From Anastatus disparis (Eukaryota; Arthropoda; Insecta; Hymenoptera; Eupelmidae), in NCBI GenBank assembly GCA_017163975.1, contig JAFFSR010000221.1:7378001-7442000 (forward strand): 64,000 nucleotides of DNA, read 5' to 3'. Of this stretch, positions 51,516 through 61,806 are shown piece after piece. The notes beneath the pieces were generated by a model. It saw nothing but the letters and a program-made list of their open reading frames with translations, was not told the origin of the DNA and did no database searches. Within the stretch, counting starts at the first letter, position 1; each line of letters starts with the position of its first letter. The position numbers and the translations under genes were made by a program.

Positions 51516-52889
51516 TCATGTTACATTTAAAGTTTTAAATCGTGTAATAAGAAATTCATTATTTTTTCGAATCCTTTTTAAATACACTTTATTAAGAATG
51601 GCCTTCTTACCGGGAGACACGATTGGATCTTTGTGCTCTATTGTTTTCTTGAGACTCTTATTCATTCTTACATTTTCAGGCGTTTTTTTACCATTTTCAT
51701 CATTATATAATTCTTTAAAATTTTCTTTTAAGTTTGTATTTGAATTTTCGTCTACATCCCCTGATGAGCTCATTGGAGATAAACAATTTGGTGGTACTCT
51801 TTGAAAATTAGGAATTATATCCTCTAGTGAACTAGGAAGTGTTGTGTGCAAAGCAGATGAAACAGAAGGTTTACACACTTTTTGAAGATCTTTAGTAGAA
51901 AATAGAGACTTTTTCGATGGAGGCTCAATAGAAGAAGCATCACTTTTTTGTAAAGATTCAGCAAGTAAAGCTAGTGGATTCAGAGTATGAGACTTTTTTC
52001 GTGAAGATTTAGCGGATGCAACCGTTCTTTGGGGTGATTTTGGCCTTTTCCATGAAGATTGAGCGGAATTTGAAGGTTTTTTTGGTAAAAATGGAATACG
52101 AGGTAGCCCACTTATTGAAGGTAGAAGAGGATTTGAAACCTTCTCTTGAGAAGAACATTTTTTTAAAAATTCAGTAGGATATTGTGGTTTTTTTCGCGCA
52201 GGTTCATCAAGAGGTATAGACGTTTTTTGCGTAGATTTTATAGAAGATATAGTTTTGTTTGATAGCGGCTGAATAGAGGATGTAATGGTTTTCAGCGAAG
52301 ATTGTATAGAAGGCGCAGACTTTGATGGAGGCTCAATATGAAGTTCATGTCTTTTTTCTAAAAATACAACAGGAGATGAGGTGGGAAGAAAAGGATTTTG
52401 TTGTTGGAATGGAATACGAGTAAACTTTTCTTGCGAAGAACTTTTTGAAGATTCGGCAGGAGATAGTGGCCTCTTTCGTGAAAGTTGACTGAAAGGTATA
52501 AACGATTTTTGTGTGGATTGAATTGATGATTGTCTTTTTTGTGATGATTCAGTAAAAGCTACAGGCTTTGTAGATGAGGATGGAATAGGAGAAATATCTT
52601 TATTTGCTGATGACTTAATATTAGATACAAACCTTGTTGGTGAAAATTCAACCGAAGATATCAATTGTTCTCGTTGTTTATGATCTGGTATATTTTTTTT
52701 AAATGTTACTGGTGTTGTTTTTTCGGCGTTCTTTGATTCTTTTTTTTCTAGACGTTCATCAAATGAAAAGGGTCGGCAATTTTCACTATTTTCTGACTTA
52801 TTAACATTATTTGGTTCATAAGAAAATACCGCATTCGTTTTGATCAAAAATTGAGAATGAGTCTCCTGCAGCTTTGCACACCAATCCAT
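51516..52889 (-). CDS. Orphan intronless ORF, Ser/Pro/Lys-rich disordered protein, 457 aa, nested in receptor intron
   Basis: I do not recognise this protein. It is the only long open frame in the giant intron; in DNA this AT-rich stops are dense, so 457 codons is very unlikely by chance. The start ATG (52889-52887) has an in-frame TGA about 27 nt upstream; the stop is TGA at 51518-51516. Residues 1-70 are mixed (MDWCAKLQETHSQF...), residues 75-375 are Ser/Pro/Lys-rich with short basic patches such as SRKRP, ARKKP and SWKRPKSPQR that could be nuclear-localisation-like, and the last 75 residues are charged and basic. There is an internal duplication: residues about 121-170 (SSIQSTQKSFIP...SSQEK) resemble about 215-270 (SSIKSTQKTSIP...SSQEK). 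No signal peptide or membrane segment is seen. A TIR element ends 32 nt beyond the stop. It could be a lineage-specific gene, a retrocopy or a domesticated element ORF; expression is unknown. Confidence 0.7.
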   Translation of the reverse strand: MDWCAKLQETHSQFLIKTNAVFSYEPNNVNKSENSENCRPFSFDERLEKKESKNAEKTTPVTFKKNIPDHKQREQLISSVEFSPTRFVSNIKSSANKDISPIPSSSTKPVAFTESSQKRQSSIQSTQKSFIPFSQLSRKRPLSPAESSKSSSQEKFTRIPFQQQNPFLPTSSPVVFLEKRHELHIEPPSKSAPSIQSSLKTITSSIQPLSNKTISSIKSTQKTSIPLDEPARKKPQYPTEFLKKCSSQEKVSNPLLPSISGLPRIPFLPKKPSNSAQSSWKRPKSPQRTVASAKSSRKKSHTLNPLALLAESLQKSDASSIEPPSKKSLFSTKDLQKVCKPSVSSALHTTLPSSLEDIIPNFQRVPPNCLSPMSSSGDVDENSNTNLKENFKELYNDENGKKTPENVRMNKSLKKTIEHKDPIVSPGKKAILNKVYLKRIRKNNEFLITRFKTLNVT

Positions 52890-53945
52890 ATTATTTTCAA
52901 TATGGATATATACTCTTCACAAATAAAAAAGATGATAGGAAGAGAAAAATTAAACACTGAGAGGAAAGTTTAGAAAAAAACACAACAAATTTATTAAAGA
53001 GCGCTTTTCAATCATTAACTACTTTTTTCTGTTAGTGGTTGAGTTGCAAACATTGAAAGACGTAATTTCTCTTTAAGACAGCACAATATGTTCTATCAAT
53101 ACTGCAGAAGAACTTCTTGTTCTCTAATTGTAAATATATATAGATTTAAATTTTGTATATTGGCGTAATCCACCTATTAGGTATAGTTTTGTACTCCGTA
53201 TTTCAGGTATATGCGGGTTAGGAAGGTAAATGAACTATCTTAATGAAGCCAAATATTCACCATGTATTTGACAATTTAAATTAAATATTTTTTGTTGATT
53301 GACTTTATAGTTCATTTCTTATGAACTAAGACATTCATACAATTTTTATTTCAAAATATATAGTTTGATTTATATGTCGCAAATCTCTCATTTCAATAAA
53401 AAGTTTTTTTAATTTTTATAATTGTTACAATACTTTCTAAAACCTTTTAATTTTTTTATATTTTTCATTTTTTATTTTTACCTAGAATATTTCTAGGTAG
53501 ATAAGTTTAAATTCTAGTTTTTGTATATCTTTCCATCTCTTTTATTATTTTAAAAATAAATCCTTTTTAGAATTTCACAGAAACTTAAATAGCCATGTAA
53601 TATATAGTTAATCTCCTGCAGCAACGTTCCAAATCATAAAACAAATCGGATTTGGGAAATCCTATGTCTGCTAATTACGATCCCTATAATTTTCTATCTT
53701 ACTGTTATTTTCAAACTAACAATTAAATATTTTGTACTTGTATAAATAATTGTTATATTTTAAATATTTACCTCATTACAATACTAATTTTTATTTTTCT
53801 TTTTATAAATATTCTTAAATAATTAATGGATAAAAGAACCATTTAAGACAAATTTGCCTTTTTATTCTTTATTATATATCTATACAACTTTTGAAATAGA
53901 TAATTATTAAAATGGAATCAGATTAAATAAAAAAATTAATTAATC

Positions 53946-54767
53946 AACTGCCAGCTAAAGTTATTAAAAATATTTAAACTAACAGACGATATAAGAGTGA
54001 GTCTAGACTAAAAACTTGTCACATTACTTTTGCTTTTTGATTTTAGTAAGGCATTCGACATTATGTCTTCCTCTAAATTACTTTCGAGGCTTAGATTGAT
54101 GGGATTTTCCAAAGCCGCACTTGAGTGGATTAACTCCTACAATTCAGGAAGGGAACAAATGGTTTCCACGCATTCAAAAGAGGAATCGAGTTGGCTAACG
54201 ACCAACCTGGGAGTTCCACGGAGTTGGTGCCGGGGTCTCTGTTGTTTTGCCTTTATATTAATAACGTACGTGATACTCTTGACTTTGGTTATGTCAAACA
54301 TCTACTGTATGCAGATGATCTGCAAATTCATATGCCGAATTTCTTGCGAGATTTTTTATGAGAGCATTTTTACCCTACAAAGGGCGGCCAAAACGGTTTC
54401 GGAGTGCTTGACATTAAACATTGAGATTCTCTCTCTTTAAATAGTAATAAAATTAAGTCCATCGTCTTTGGTAGTAATCATTTTATCAAGTCATTTTATG
54501 TTGACAAGTCAAGAATGCTCGGTCTTGAGGGAGGTGTCACCATAGTTCTCAGAATCCATAATAAATCTTGGTATTATGCTTCATTCTAAACTTGTTTGGG
54601 AACCACCCATTAATATAATTACCAAGTAATTTAACAATGTTGTATACTCTGCGATTTTTTGTCAATATACTGCGATGGCTGTGCGTAAACAACTCGTAAC
54701 CACCCTGAAGTTCCTACATTTTGATTACTTCTCGATGTTTCTCAGAAGTTGTGAAGATGGATACAAA
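53946..54767 (+). pseudogene. Non-LTR retrotransposon (LINE) reverse transcriptase fragment, left part
   Basis: A decayed LINE reverse transcriptase. Seen in order: a weak LTDDIR segment near 53980, palm motif A DFSKAFD (54039-54059), KLLSRLRLMGFSKAALEWI, a GVP block near 54210 with its following residues damaged, then after a frameshift LFCLYINNVRDTL and the catalytic YADD (54308-54319), and a VRKQLVTTLKFLHFDY segment near 54680. The reading frame changes at least twice, so it cannot encode an active enzyme. The 5' end of the element, the endonuclease domain and the C-terminus are absent here. Clade is not resolved (CR1/Jockey-like wording). It is interrupted at 54768 by a fold-back element and resumes at 55653. 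Confidence 0.85.
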
Positions 54768-55652
54768 CCCTAGTGGAAATCGAATCTGTGAATAACTGAG
54801 AATAACTGGAAATAAATGGGAATAACTGGGAATAACTGTTATAAACTGTTCATTTTGAGACAGGAATAACAGTTATTCCCAGTTATTTACAGTTTAGCTT
54901 AAGAAGGGGCCGAACTATCTGTCTTTGTCTAATAGCGTTTTTCATCATTTATGTAAACACTATCCGGTATAACAAGAAAAAAATAGCAGCCCCCGCTAGA
55001 TATTAGTATAATTAGTAAATTTTGTAATAACAACCAAATTTTTTACTGCATAGTTTTTGACTAATTAGAGACCTACTAGCAATCTAGAATATAACCTATC
55101 TTTTTTTGGTAGGTCTCTAATTATTCAAAAACTACGCAGTGAAAAAATTTGGTTGTTATTACAAAATTTACTTATTATACTAATATCTAGCGGGGGCTGC
55201 TATTTTTTTCTTGTTATACCGGATAGTGTTTACATAAATGATGAAAAACGCTATTAGACAAAGACAGATAGTTCGGCCCCTTCTTAAAAATAATTTGAAA
55301 AAACAGAGGTATGAATAACAGTTATTCCCAGTTATTCCCAGTTAAACTAAGGAAAGAGAAATAGAAAAAAAACCATAAAAAAAAATTATTTTTCAATTAA
55401 CTTGAGAATAACTGAAAATAAGTGGAATAGCTGAAATTAACTAGGAATAAGTCTTATAGTGCCTCTGATTTCTAAAATTATTTCTAAACTAAACGGAAAA
55501 TAACTGGGAATAACTGTTATTCGTACCTCTGATTTTTTAAATTATTTCTTAACTAAACTGGAAGTAACTGGGAATAACTGTTATTCCGGTCTCAAACTGA
55601 ACAGTTTATAACAGTTATTCCCAGTTATTCACAGATTCGATTTCCACTAGGG
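54768..55652. mobile_element. 885 bp fold-back element with CCCTAGTGGAAAT ends, inserted in the LINE
   Basis: Outer ends CCCTAGTGGAAATCGAATCT and its complement bound arms of about 125 bp rich in repeats of the unit GGGAATAACTGTTATTCC. Between them is a second, near-perfect palindrome (54899-55287) and further copies of the AATAACTG motif (55310-55620). LINE coding sequence lies on both sides, so the element inserted into the LINE. No transposase frame is present. Confidence 0.8.
54899..55287. mobile_element. Inner palindrome nested in the 885 bp element, TTAA at both ends
   Basis: Arms of about 178 bp (54899-55076 and 55109-55287) with a 32 bp loop. They begin TTAAGAAGGGGCCGAACTAT and contain TATCCGGTATAACAAG, GCAGCCCCCGCTAG and TTTGTAATAACAACC. 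TTAA at both ends could be a target duplication or simply part of the palindrome. Arm identity is very high, so this part may be a younger insertion than its host element. Confidence 0.8.
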
Positions 55653-55790
55653 AAGTTAACAAAATACATGTGTGAGATATGTATTGGATGTGAAAAGGGG
55701 CGGTCATATAAATTTATTTAAGGGAATTTTATGATCTCTCAGGGTCATATTTTATGTACGAATATTTCGAAGAAAGAATAATTTACTGAA
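55653..55790 (+). pseudogene. LINE reverse transcriptase fragment, right part after the insertion
   Basis: Immediately right of the fold-back element the sequence reads, allowing one extra base, KLQNTCVRYVLDVKRG. This matches the block that normally follows the HFDY segment in LINE polyproteins. Further residues up to about 55790 (a FYVRIF-like segment) are plausible but weak. It shows that the 54768-55652 element inserted into an existing LINE copy. The right limit is approximate. Confidence 0.65.
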
Positions 55791-56139
55791 AAATTAATCT
55801 TTTTCATTCCGTAAGTTAAAAGATATTGTAAGTATCTATTATTAATCAAATATTTTTGTTATTGTTATAATCTATACTTGCAATTACTATGATGCCACAC
55901 TTATAACTTCTATTTTAATCAAAAACATTAAATAGACTAATAAGGTAATCACATTATTAGTATTAAAATTTACAAAGACATGTCAGTTTATTCAATAATA
56001 AATAGTTATAAAAATTAAAATTAAAACAGTTTCATAACATCGAGGATTGTTATAATTTAACAGAAATTTATTAAAGCCAAACTAGAAGTGCAATTATTCT
56101 TATTATAAATAGTAAGCCACAAAACGAATAGTTATAATT

Positions 56140-56660
56140 TAATAAACTCGACTACTCGTTGAATGCTTCGTGTATATTCGCTCTATCACTTAAAGCGCAA
56201 CACGTGGCAATACGTTAACTTATTCTCTGGTACCAAAAGAGCTCTGCAATATACATATACGTGGAATTTCAATCGTGGAACGCACACCGGCCATCGCTGT
56301 ACTATATAATACTTTAAATGAAGTTAGGTGTGTAGGTGTGTGTGTGTATATATGTTGTTCACGTACTAACATAGGTTGCACTGATATGCGCAGTTATACT
56401 CAAAGTAAGGACGTTCGCTCAAGGTCATTATTGAACGCATTTTAATTTTTCTATATAAATATTATCTTATTTTAGAAAAGCAGAATTTTTTTCCGGAAAT
56501 CATTTAAAGTTATCGATGGTCTACAAGATCTATCTTTTTGAAACAGCTGTGCAACGACGTTATAGAATTAGTCCTGCAGGAATTCGTACTAGACATTTTT
56601 CGTTTTGCGTTGCCTTAGCAACGTTTTCGATTTCATCGAATCCTTTTAATTTAAAATTGA
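56140..56660. other. Less AT-rich intronic island right of the LINE
   Basis: Contains AAAGCGCAACACGTGGCAAT, CGCACACCGGCCATCGC, a short GT run at about 56334-56350 and GTTGCCTTAGCAACG, an RFX/X-box-like inverted pair. No coding signal. Function is unknown. Confidence 0.3.
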
Positions 56661-58534
56661 TTACAAAAAGTTGATTTAAAATGAAAGCATATTCGTTTTT
56701 CTATGCAATTTTTTTCTGTAAGATTAAAATGTTATATTAAGATAAATTTTAACAATGATTTCTTAAATTTAATATTTTCTCAATGCTACAAAAATATATT
56801 GCATATCAAGATGAATTTTGTGTATTTTATTAAATTGAGTATTTGAATTATTTATTTTATTCGCATATTGCTTAATTTCATCTAAAAATAAAAATTACGT
56901 TATAAATTTTTACCAGATATTGGTTAAGTGCTTTAATATTTTTAAAGCACGTATTCGTTTTTCGTAATTTAATTACTAGTTTTCAAATATTCGATAATCT
57001 AGTGAAATCGTTCAACATGTAAAAAAATTATTTCACTAATAAAATTCCATTTTAACGGCTTTGACAGTTAATATAATTTAATTTGTGTAAAAGTATAATT
57101 CAATGATTGTAAAAACTATTAAAAAATTATTATTAGTATTAATAACTTATAACAAAATTCATGAAAATTATATCAACATTATATAACATAAGGTATATTA
57201 ACACAATGTAAATACAATATAAATTTTTATTCTATCGATAATAAAGAGCTATCAAGAAATTTAATTTTTTGATATGTATAAAAAAGGAAAGTATTGCTTG
57301 GCCGCTAACAGTTCTACAGTTACAAATATTACGTACTGGATGATGTCTTAATAGTAATATCCCGACTAATTGTATTGATAAATCGACGCGCTATGTAAGT
57401 ATAGCAAGTATCATTTTCATAAGCTTGCAACTGTAATATCCGTCTTTAAATAGATCGAGTGGTGATATTTCTTTCATTTGCAATATTTTAAAGATGTATA
57501 ACAGGCAGACATGAAACTAGAGGGAAAAAAGATACGAGAAATTCCAATTAATATGAAATGTAAATATTACTTGAGTAATGAAAAAAATTATTAATGCTAG
57601 TTTTTGTAACTTCTAACTTAGGTGATGTTTTATAAAGCAGCCTGTTACATGACACTTTGAATCAAACAAAAAAATGTTTTATTAAATTATAAACTAAGAA
57701 TAACTATAAAATTAATTATCCAACTTAAATATACTATTAATGATGCGTTACATTTTTTGACACTTTTGACAATTTACAAGATCTAAGCATCTTATATATT
57801 CAAATTTATTCAAAAGATATTATGAACTATATATCATAATATTCATAAAACATGAACTATATATGCATGATTTAAACAAACATTATGCAATGAATAATTA
57901 AGAGTTTACAAAATCAGCTTTTTATAAATTTGGTATAAATTTTTCAAATTAATTTTAAAATTTACAAATTCTTTAATTTTATAACTTTTAATGAATTTGA
58001 ATGTTCTTTTTATTTATATTTAATTTATTCGAAAATCTAATTTAAAAAATTATTCAATTTAAACTCTAATTTTTAACTATTATTATTTACTAATTTTTAG
58101 CCAGAATTCTATTAAAGCATGTAAGAATCCTGTAATAATCTGATTTGAGTAAAAATTAATTAAATTCTTTATGCAAAGATTTAGTCTTTTAAGCAACATC
58201 TTATATTAACTTATGTAGTTAATATTCTATCTCAAAAGCGTGTAACAAAATTTTGATATAATTTTTAATTTATCAACTCTTTGTACCTTTGAATGTCGAA
58301 CACTTTGTTATAATTTTAATGTTCCAAAAATTATGAAGCAGCTCAGTAAAATGAAAATGAATTCATACAAAGACATGATTTAAAATAATTAAGTTAAAAA
58401 GAATTCAATGTTTTATTTTAGTCAATTTTTAAAACATCTTTTTTATTTCATCGAGAAAGTTTATTTTTATTATTGATTTGAATTTTTAATAAAATAATTT
58501 ATAATTTTATATTTACAGTATAAATGAAATATAA

Positions 58535-58714
58535 CCCTGGTAGAGAATTGAGCATATTTTGGGCAGAATTTCTGGTCAACGGTAAGTTAAAATGACACTT
58601 ATCTAAAAATTTTGTTAAAGAATTTCTAGAATTCCTAGATAGGTGTCATTTGAACTTTCTTTCAAATGATACCTATGAAGTTCTGACCAAAATATGCTCA
58701 ATTTTCTACTATAT
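58535..58714. mobile_element. 180 bp fold-back with CCCTGGTAGA left end
   Basis: The left end CCCTGGTAGAGAATTGAGCA is mirrored by TGCTCAATTTTCTACTA at the right, whose last bases have decayed. The arms hold AGCATATTTTG/CAAAATATGCT, and inside there is a second hairpin (TGACACTTATCTA.../...TAGATAGGTGTCA). It shares terminal sequence with the elements at 50586 and 54768. Confidence 0.65.
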
Positions 58715-60282
58715 TTTTATTATCAAGTTATAAAAATGTTTATAGACATTGCATTATTATGGAAAATATTTATCAACTGTCTTAATAATATTTAATAATT
58801 AATATTAATGATATCACATTAACGAAATTAGTACATTAGATTTTTTTATATTTTTTTTTCTTATTAGACGACGATTTTTAAACGATTCAAGAGTTGACGA
58901 AATACTTTTATCTCTTGCCTGAATCTATCTCTCATTTATCAGAATATTTAAATAAATTCAGTTAGTCGTTGGGATGTATGTTAAAAAAATATTGAAAAAC
59001 ATAATGTTAAATATTTCATACCGGTACTACTAGTTAGGTTCATCTAAATGACGATAAGTAAACCTATTTCAAAGGCAAATGATTCTTTAGAATCTTAGAA
59101 AAACTATCTTTTAAAGAAAAGGGTTTACGCGTTCTAAAATAGGTCACGTTTAAATTGTATTAAACAAAAATAAAAATTACAATAAAAAATTTTTACGTAT
59201 TTTTAGTTTTATTTTTAGTTTATTGACGTACAGAAATTTAAATATTGTTTAGTTTAACACGTAGTTCGGTATGTAAATACAATTAAAGTTTTTTACAAAG
59301 TCAAAATCCAGTATGGAAAAAGCAAATATATATCTATATTAAGATAAAGTATCGCATACTTCTTTCGAGTATATATTATTCTCGTAAAGCTCGGTACATG
59401 CGTACTACTAAGCACAAATTAGCGATATTATTCAACAAAAATAATCAGATTTTGGTAAACATTCACTTTGTTAACTTACATCTCGGTTGAATTAAATTGT
59501 GTGAAAGAATTCATTTGATTAAAATTTCATAGATAATCATATGAAAATTGCTGCTAAAGTTTGCACGCGCGTTTACTCGTACATGGTAAACAATTAAAAT
59601 AAAATTAAAACTTCATTCGTGCACCTAATTTAACTTTTGGTTTATGCAAGGTATTCAATTTATCACATTTTGATAATTTTATTAATTATTACAAAATTGT
59701 AAGTATGTAATATGAATATTCGAAACACTTATTAATTTTAATTTCATCAACAAAAGATTTAAATATAAATAATTTTTGTTATTAGCGCAATACAGTTTCG
59801 TAATATAAAAGTAAATTATATATTTTATTTGTCATTATAAAAATCATCAAAATAAAAATATTTTTTGGATTTAAAATTTTAAAAAGAAAACTGAATTTTT
59901 GATACAATCTAGCTTTAACTATGTAAATTCGAATAATGGCATTGACATTTTTACGAATTAATTTTATTTATTATTATTAATTGGGTATTTTACGATGATT
60001 TGGCTATAATTTAAAATTATCGATTGTAAATCATCCAAACGCATGTCTTTAAAATATCTGTTAATTAACACTAAAGATAAATCTTTCGTGAACTAGCCTA
60101 TCATCACTTTATATGTACATAAGTCATTCTTTGAGAAATTGATCAGCGATTATTTATTTTTTCTGAATCTTTGTAAATATATTTGAAGCTAATTACAATT
60201 TATTGTTGATGTCCATGAATTCACAAATTTTTTCTAATGAAGATAAAAATTTTTTAAAATAATTCTAATAAACTAAAAAATA

Positions 60283-60480
60283 AGGTCTCAGTGGCTCACT
60301 GGGTAGACTGATGGACTCGCAATCTCAAGGATCCGAGTTCGAATCCCGCTCTAGGCCTATTTATACTAGCACCACTGTACGTCACATATGCTTTCTTCAC
60401 AAATACACTGACGACCTCAGTCGTTAATTAGCATCGTAATAATAACATAAACACCGCAAAGTTAAATAAAATTAAAAAAA
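60283..60480 (+). mobile_element. tRNA-derived SINE, near full-length copy 6
   Basis: Head GGTCTCAGTGGCTCACTGGG with A box, B box GAGTTCGAATCCC, body CACCACTGTACGTCACATAT and TTCACAAATACACTGACGAC, then AGTTAAATAAAATTAAAA. Unlike copies 1 and 4 it lacks the extra upstream segment. Confidence 0.85.
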
Positions 60481-61787
60481 CTAAGAAATTTGTTAGTAAA
60501 GTATTATCATATGTATCATAAAAAAATTTTAATCACCAAACGTTATTTTTTCCAAGCATGTTTGTTTAATTAATAATCTTCATCAACTTCCGTGTAATTA
60601 AAAAACTAGCGTTCCATTAATAATTTCATTTAACACATCCCACATATTACGATCGATTTTTAATAAATCTACGTTTTTACATAACCTTTTATTAGTTCTA
60701 TAGAAGCTTGCACAAGCACACACACAAAAAAAAATAAATGAACGAACAATGAACGCGAAATCCAATATGCTTTGGTTCACAGTAATAAACTTTGAATGAG
60801 TGGTGGTTAAAAAAAATTATAGTGCACGTTAACTTTTGCGATATCGTCAAAAGAAACAAAACTCTTGAATTTCATAAGCGTTTTCAACGATCAAAAGAAA
60901 ATAAAAAAAAGGACGGTCAAAGATATTATTTTTCTATATTTCAGCTTCTATAACTTTGAATGATATTACCATTATAGCCCTGTAGAAACTTAGATTAAAA
61001 CGTTTTTGTACTGTACTTTTGAAATCGAGAAAAGAATGGTATAGAAAGAAACCTTTTTCTATTTGTGCCTCCTCACAGAATGGAAAAGAAGTTTTCTACA
61101 CAACGTTATGTTAATGTATTTTGAGATAACAGGAATCGAAATCTATTATGTAAAAAAAAGCCTGTATAATGATATCGTTATTAATGATATCGTTAATTAA
61201 AATCAAGGTGAAAGAAAGAAGTTTTATGTAAATTTGATTTCTTCCTTAAGCCACTGATATAATATATAATTAATCCTTACTCTTAGCTTTTAATAAGTTT
61301 CATTAGTTCAGGTCTTAAGATTATTTTGTTAGACATTTATTGATATTTATATTAAGAAAAACGTATGAAATGAATTGTTTAGCTAAGATTATCTATCGAA
61401 CTTATAAAAAGCGCTGCCAAGTGCTTTGGCGCAATACTTTCTCAAAGAACTCATTGAGTTTGAGTAATTTTATTTTATTTTTTAAATATTATTTCAATGT
61501 AAAAAATGATTCGTCAGCAATATTTTCCAATATCTTTTTAGTATATTACGATACATGTGATCTAAGTGTCACTTTATTACACGGACAGAGTTATCGTCCG
61601 AGTGAAGCGGGAAAACTTCAAAAGTTTTTCTTCATTTCACAATCACAAAGAATTTCCATGCAATTTTTAAAGCAAATTAATCGAGTAGTTTGCGTAAAAT
61701 ATAAAAAAAAAATTAAAATTAAAAAAAATTTTTTTTTAAAATGGTTTTGAAATTAAAACTACACGAAGAATCCCAATTTTCAATAAC

Positions 61788-61806
61788 TCCCCCCCCCCCT
61801 CCCCCA
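61788..61806. repeat. Poly-C tract
   Basis: A run of C interrupted by one T, striking in DNA this poor in G+C. Short open frames crossing it are artefacts. Confidence 0.95.

Noticed and set aside
52900..52915. TATATAT box upstream of the orphan ORF as its promoter
   Set aside because: It lies only about 15-25 nt from the ATG, too close for a normal TATA-to-start distance, and such strings are common in this DNA.
61340..61750. 136-codon plus-strand open frame
   Set aside because: No recognisable family, a polylysine end from an A-run, and no splice or promoter context.
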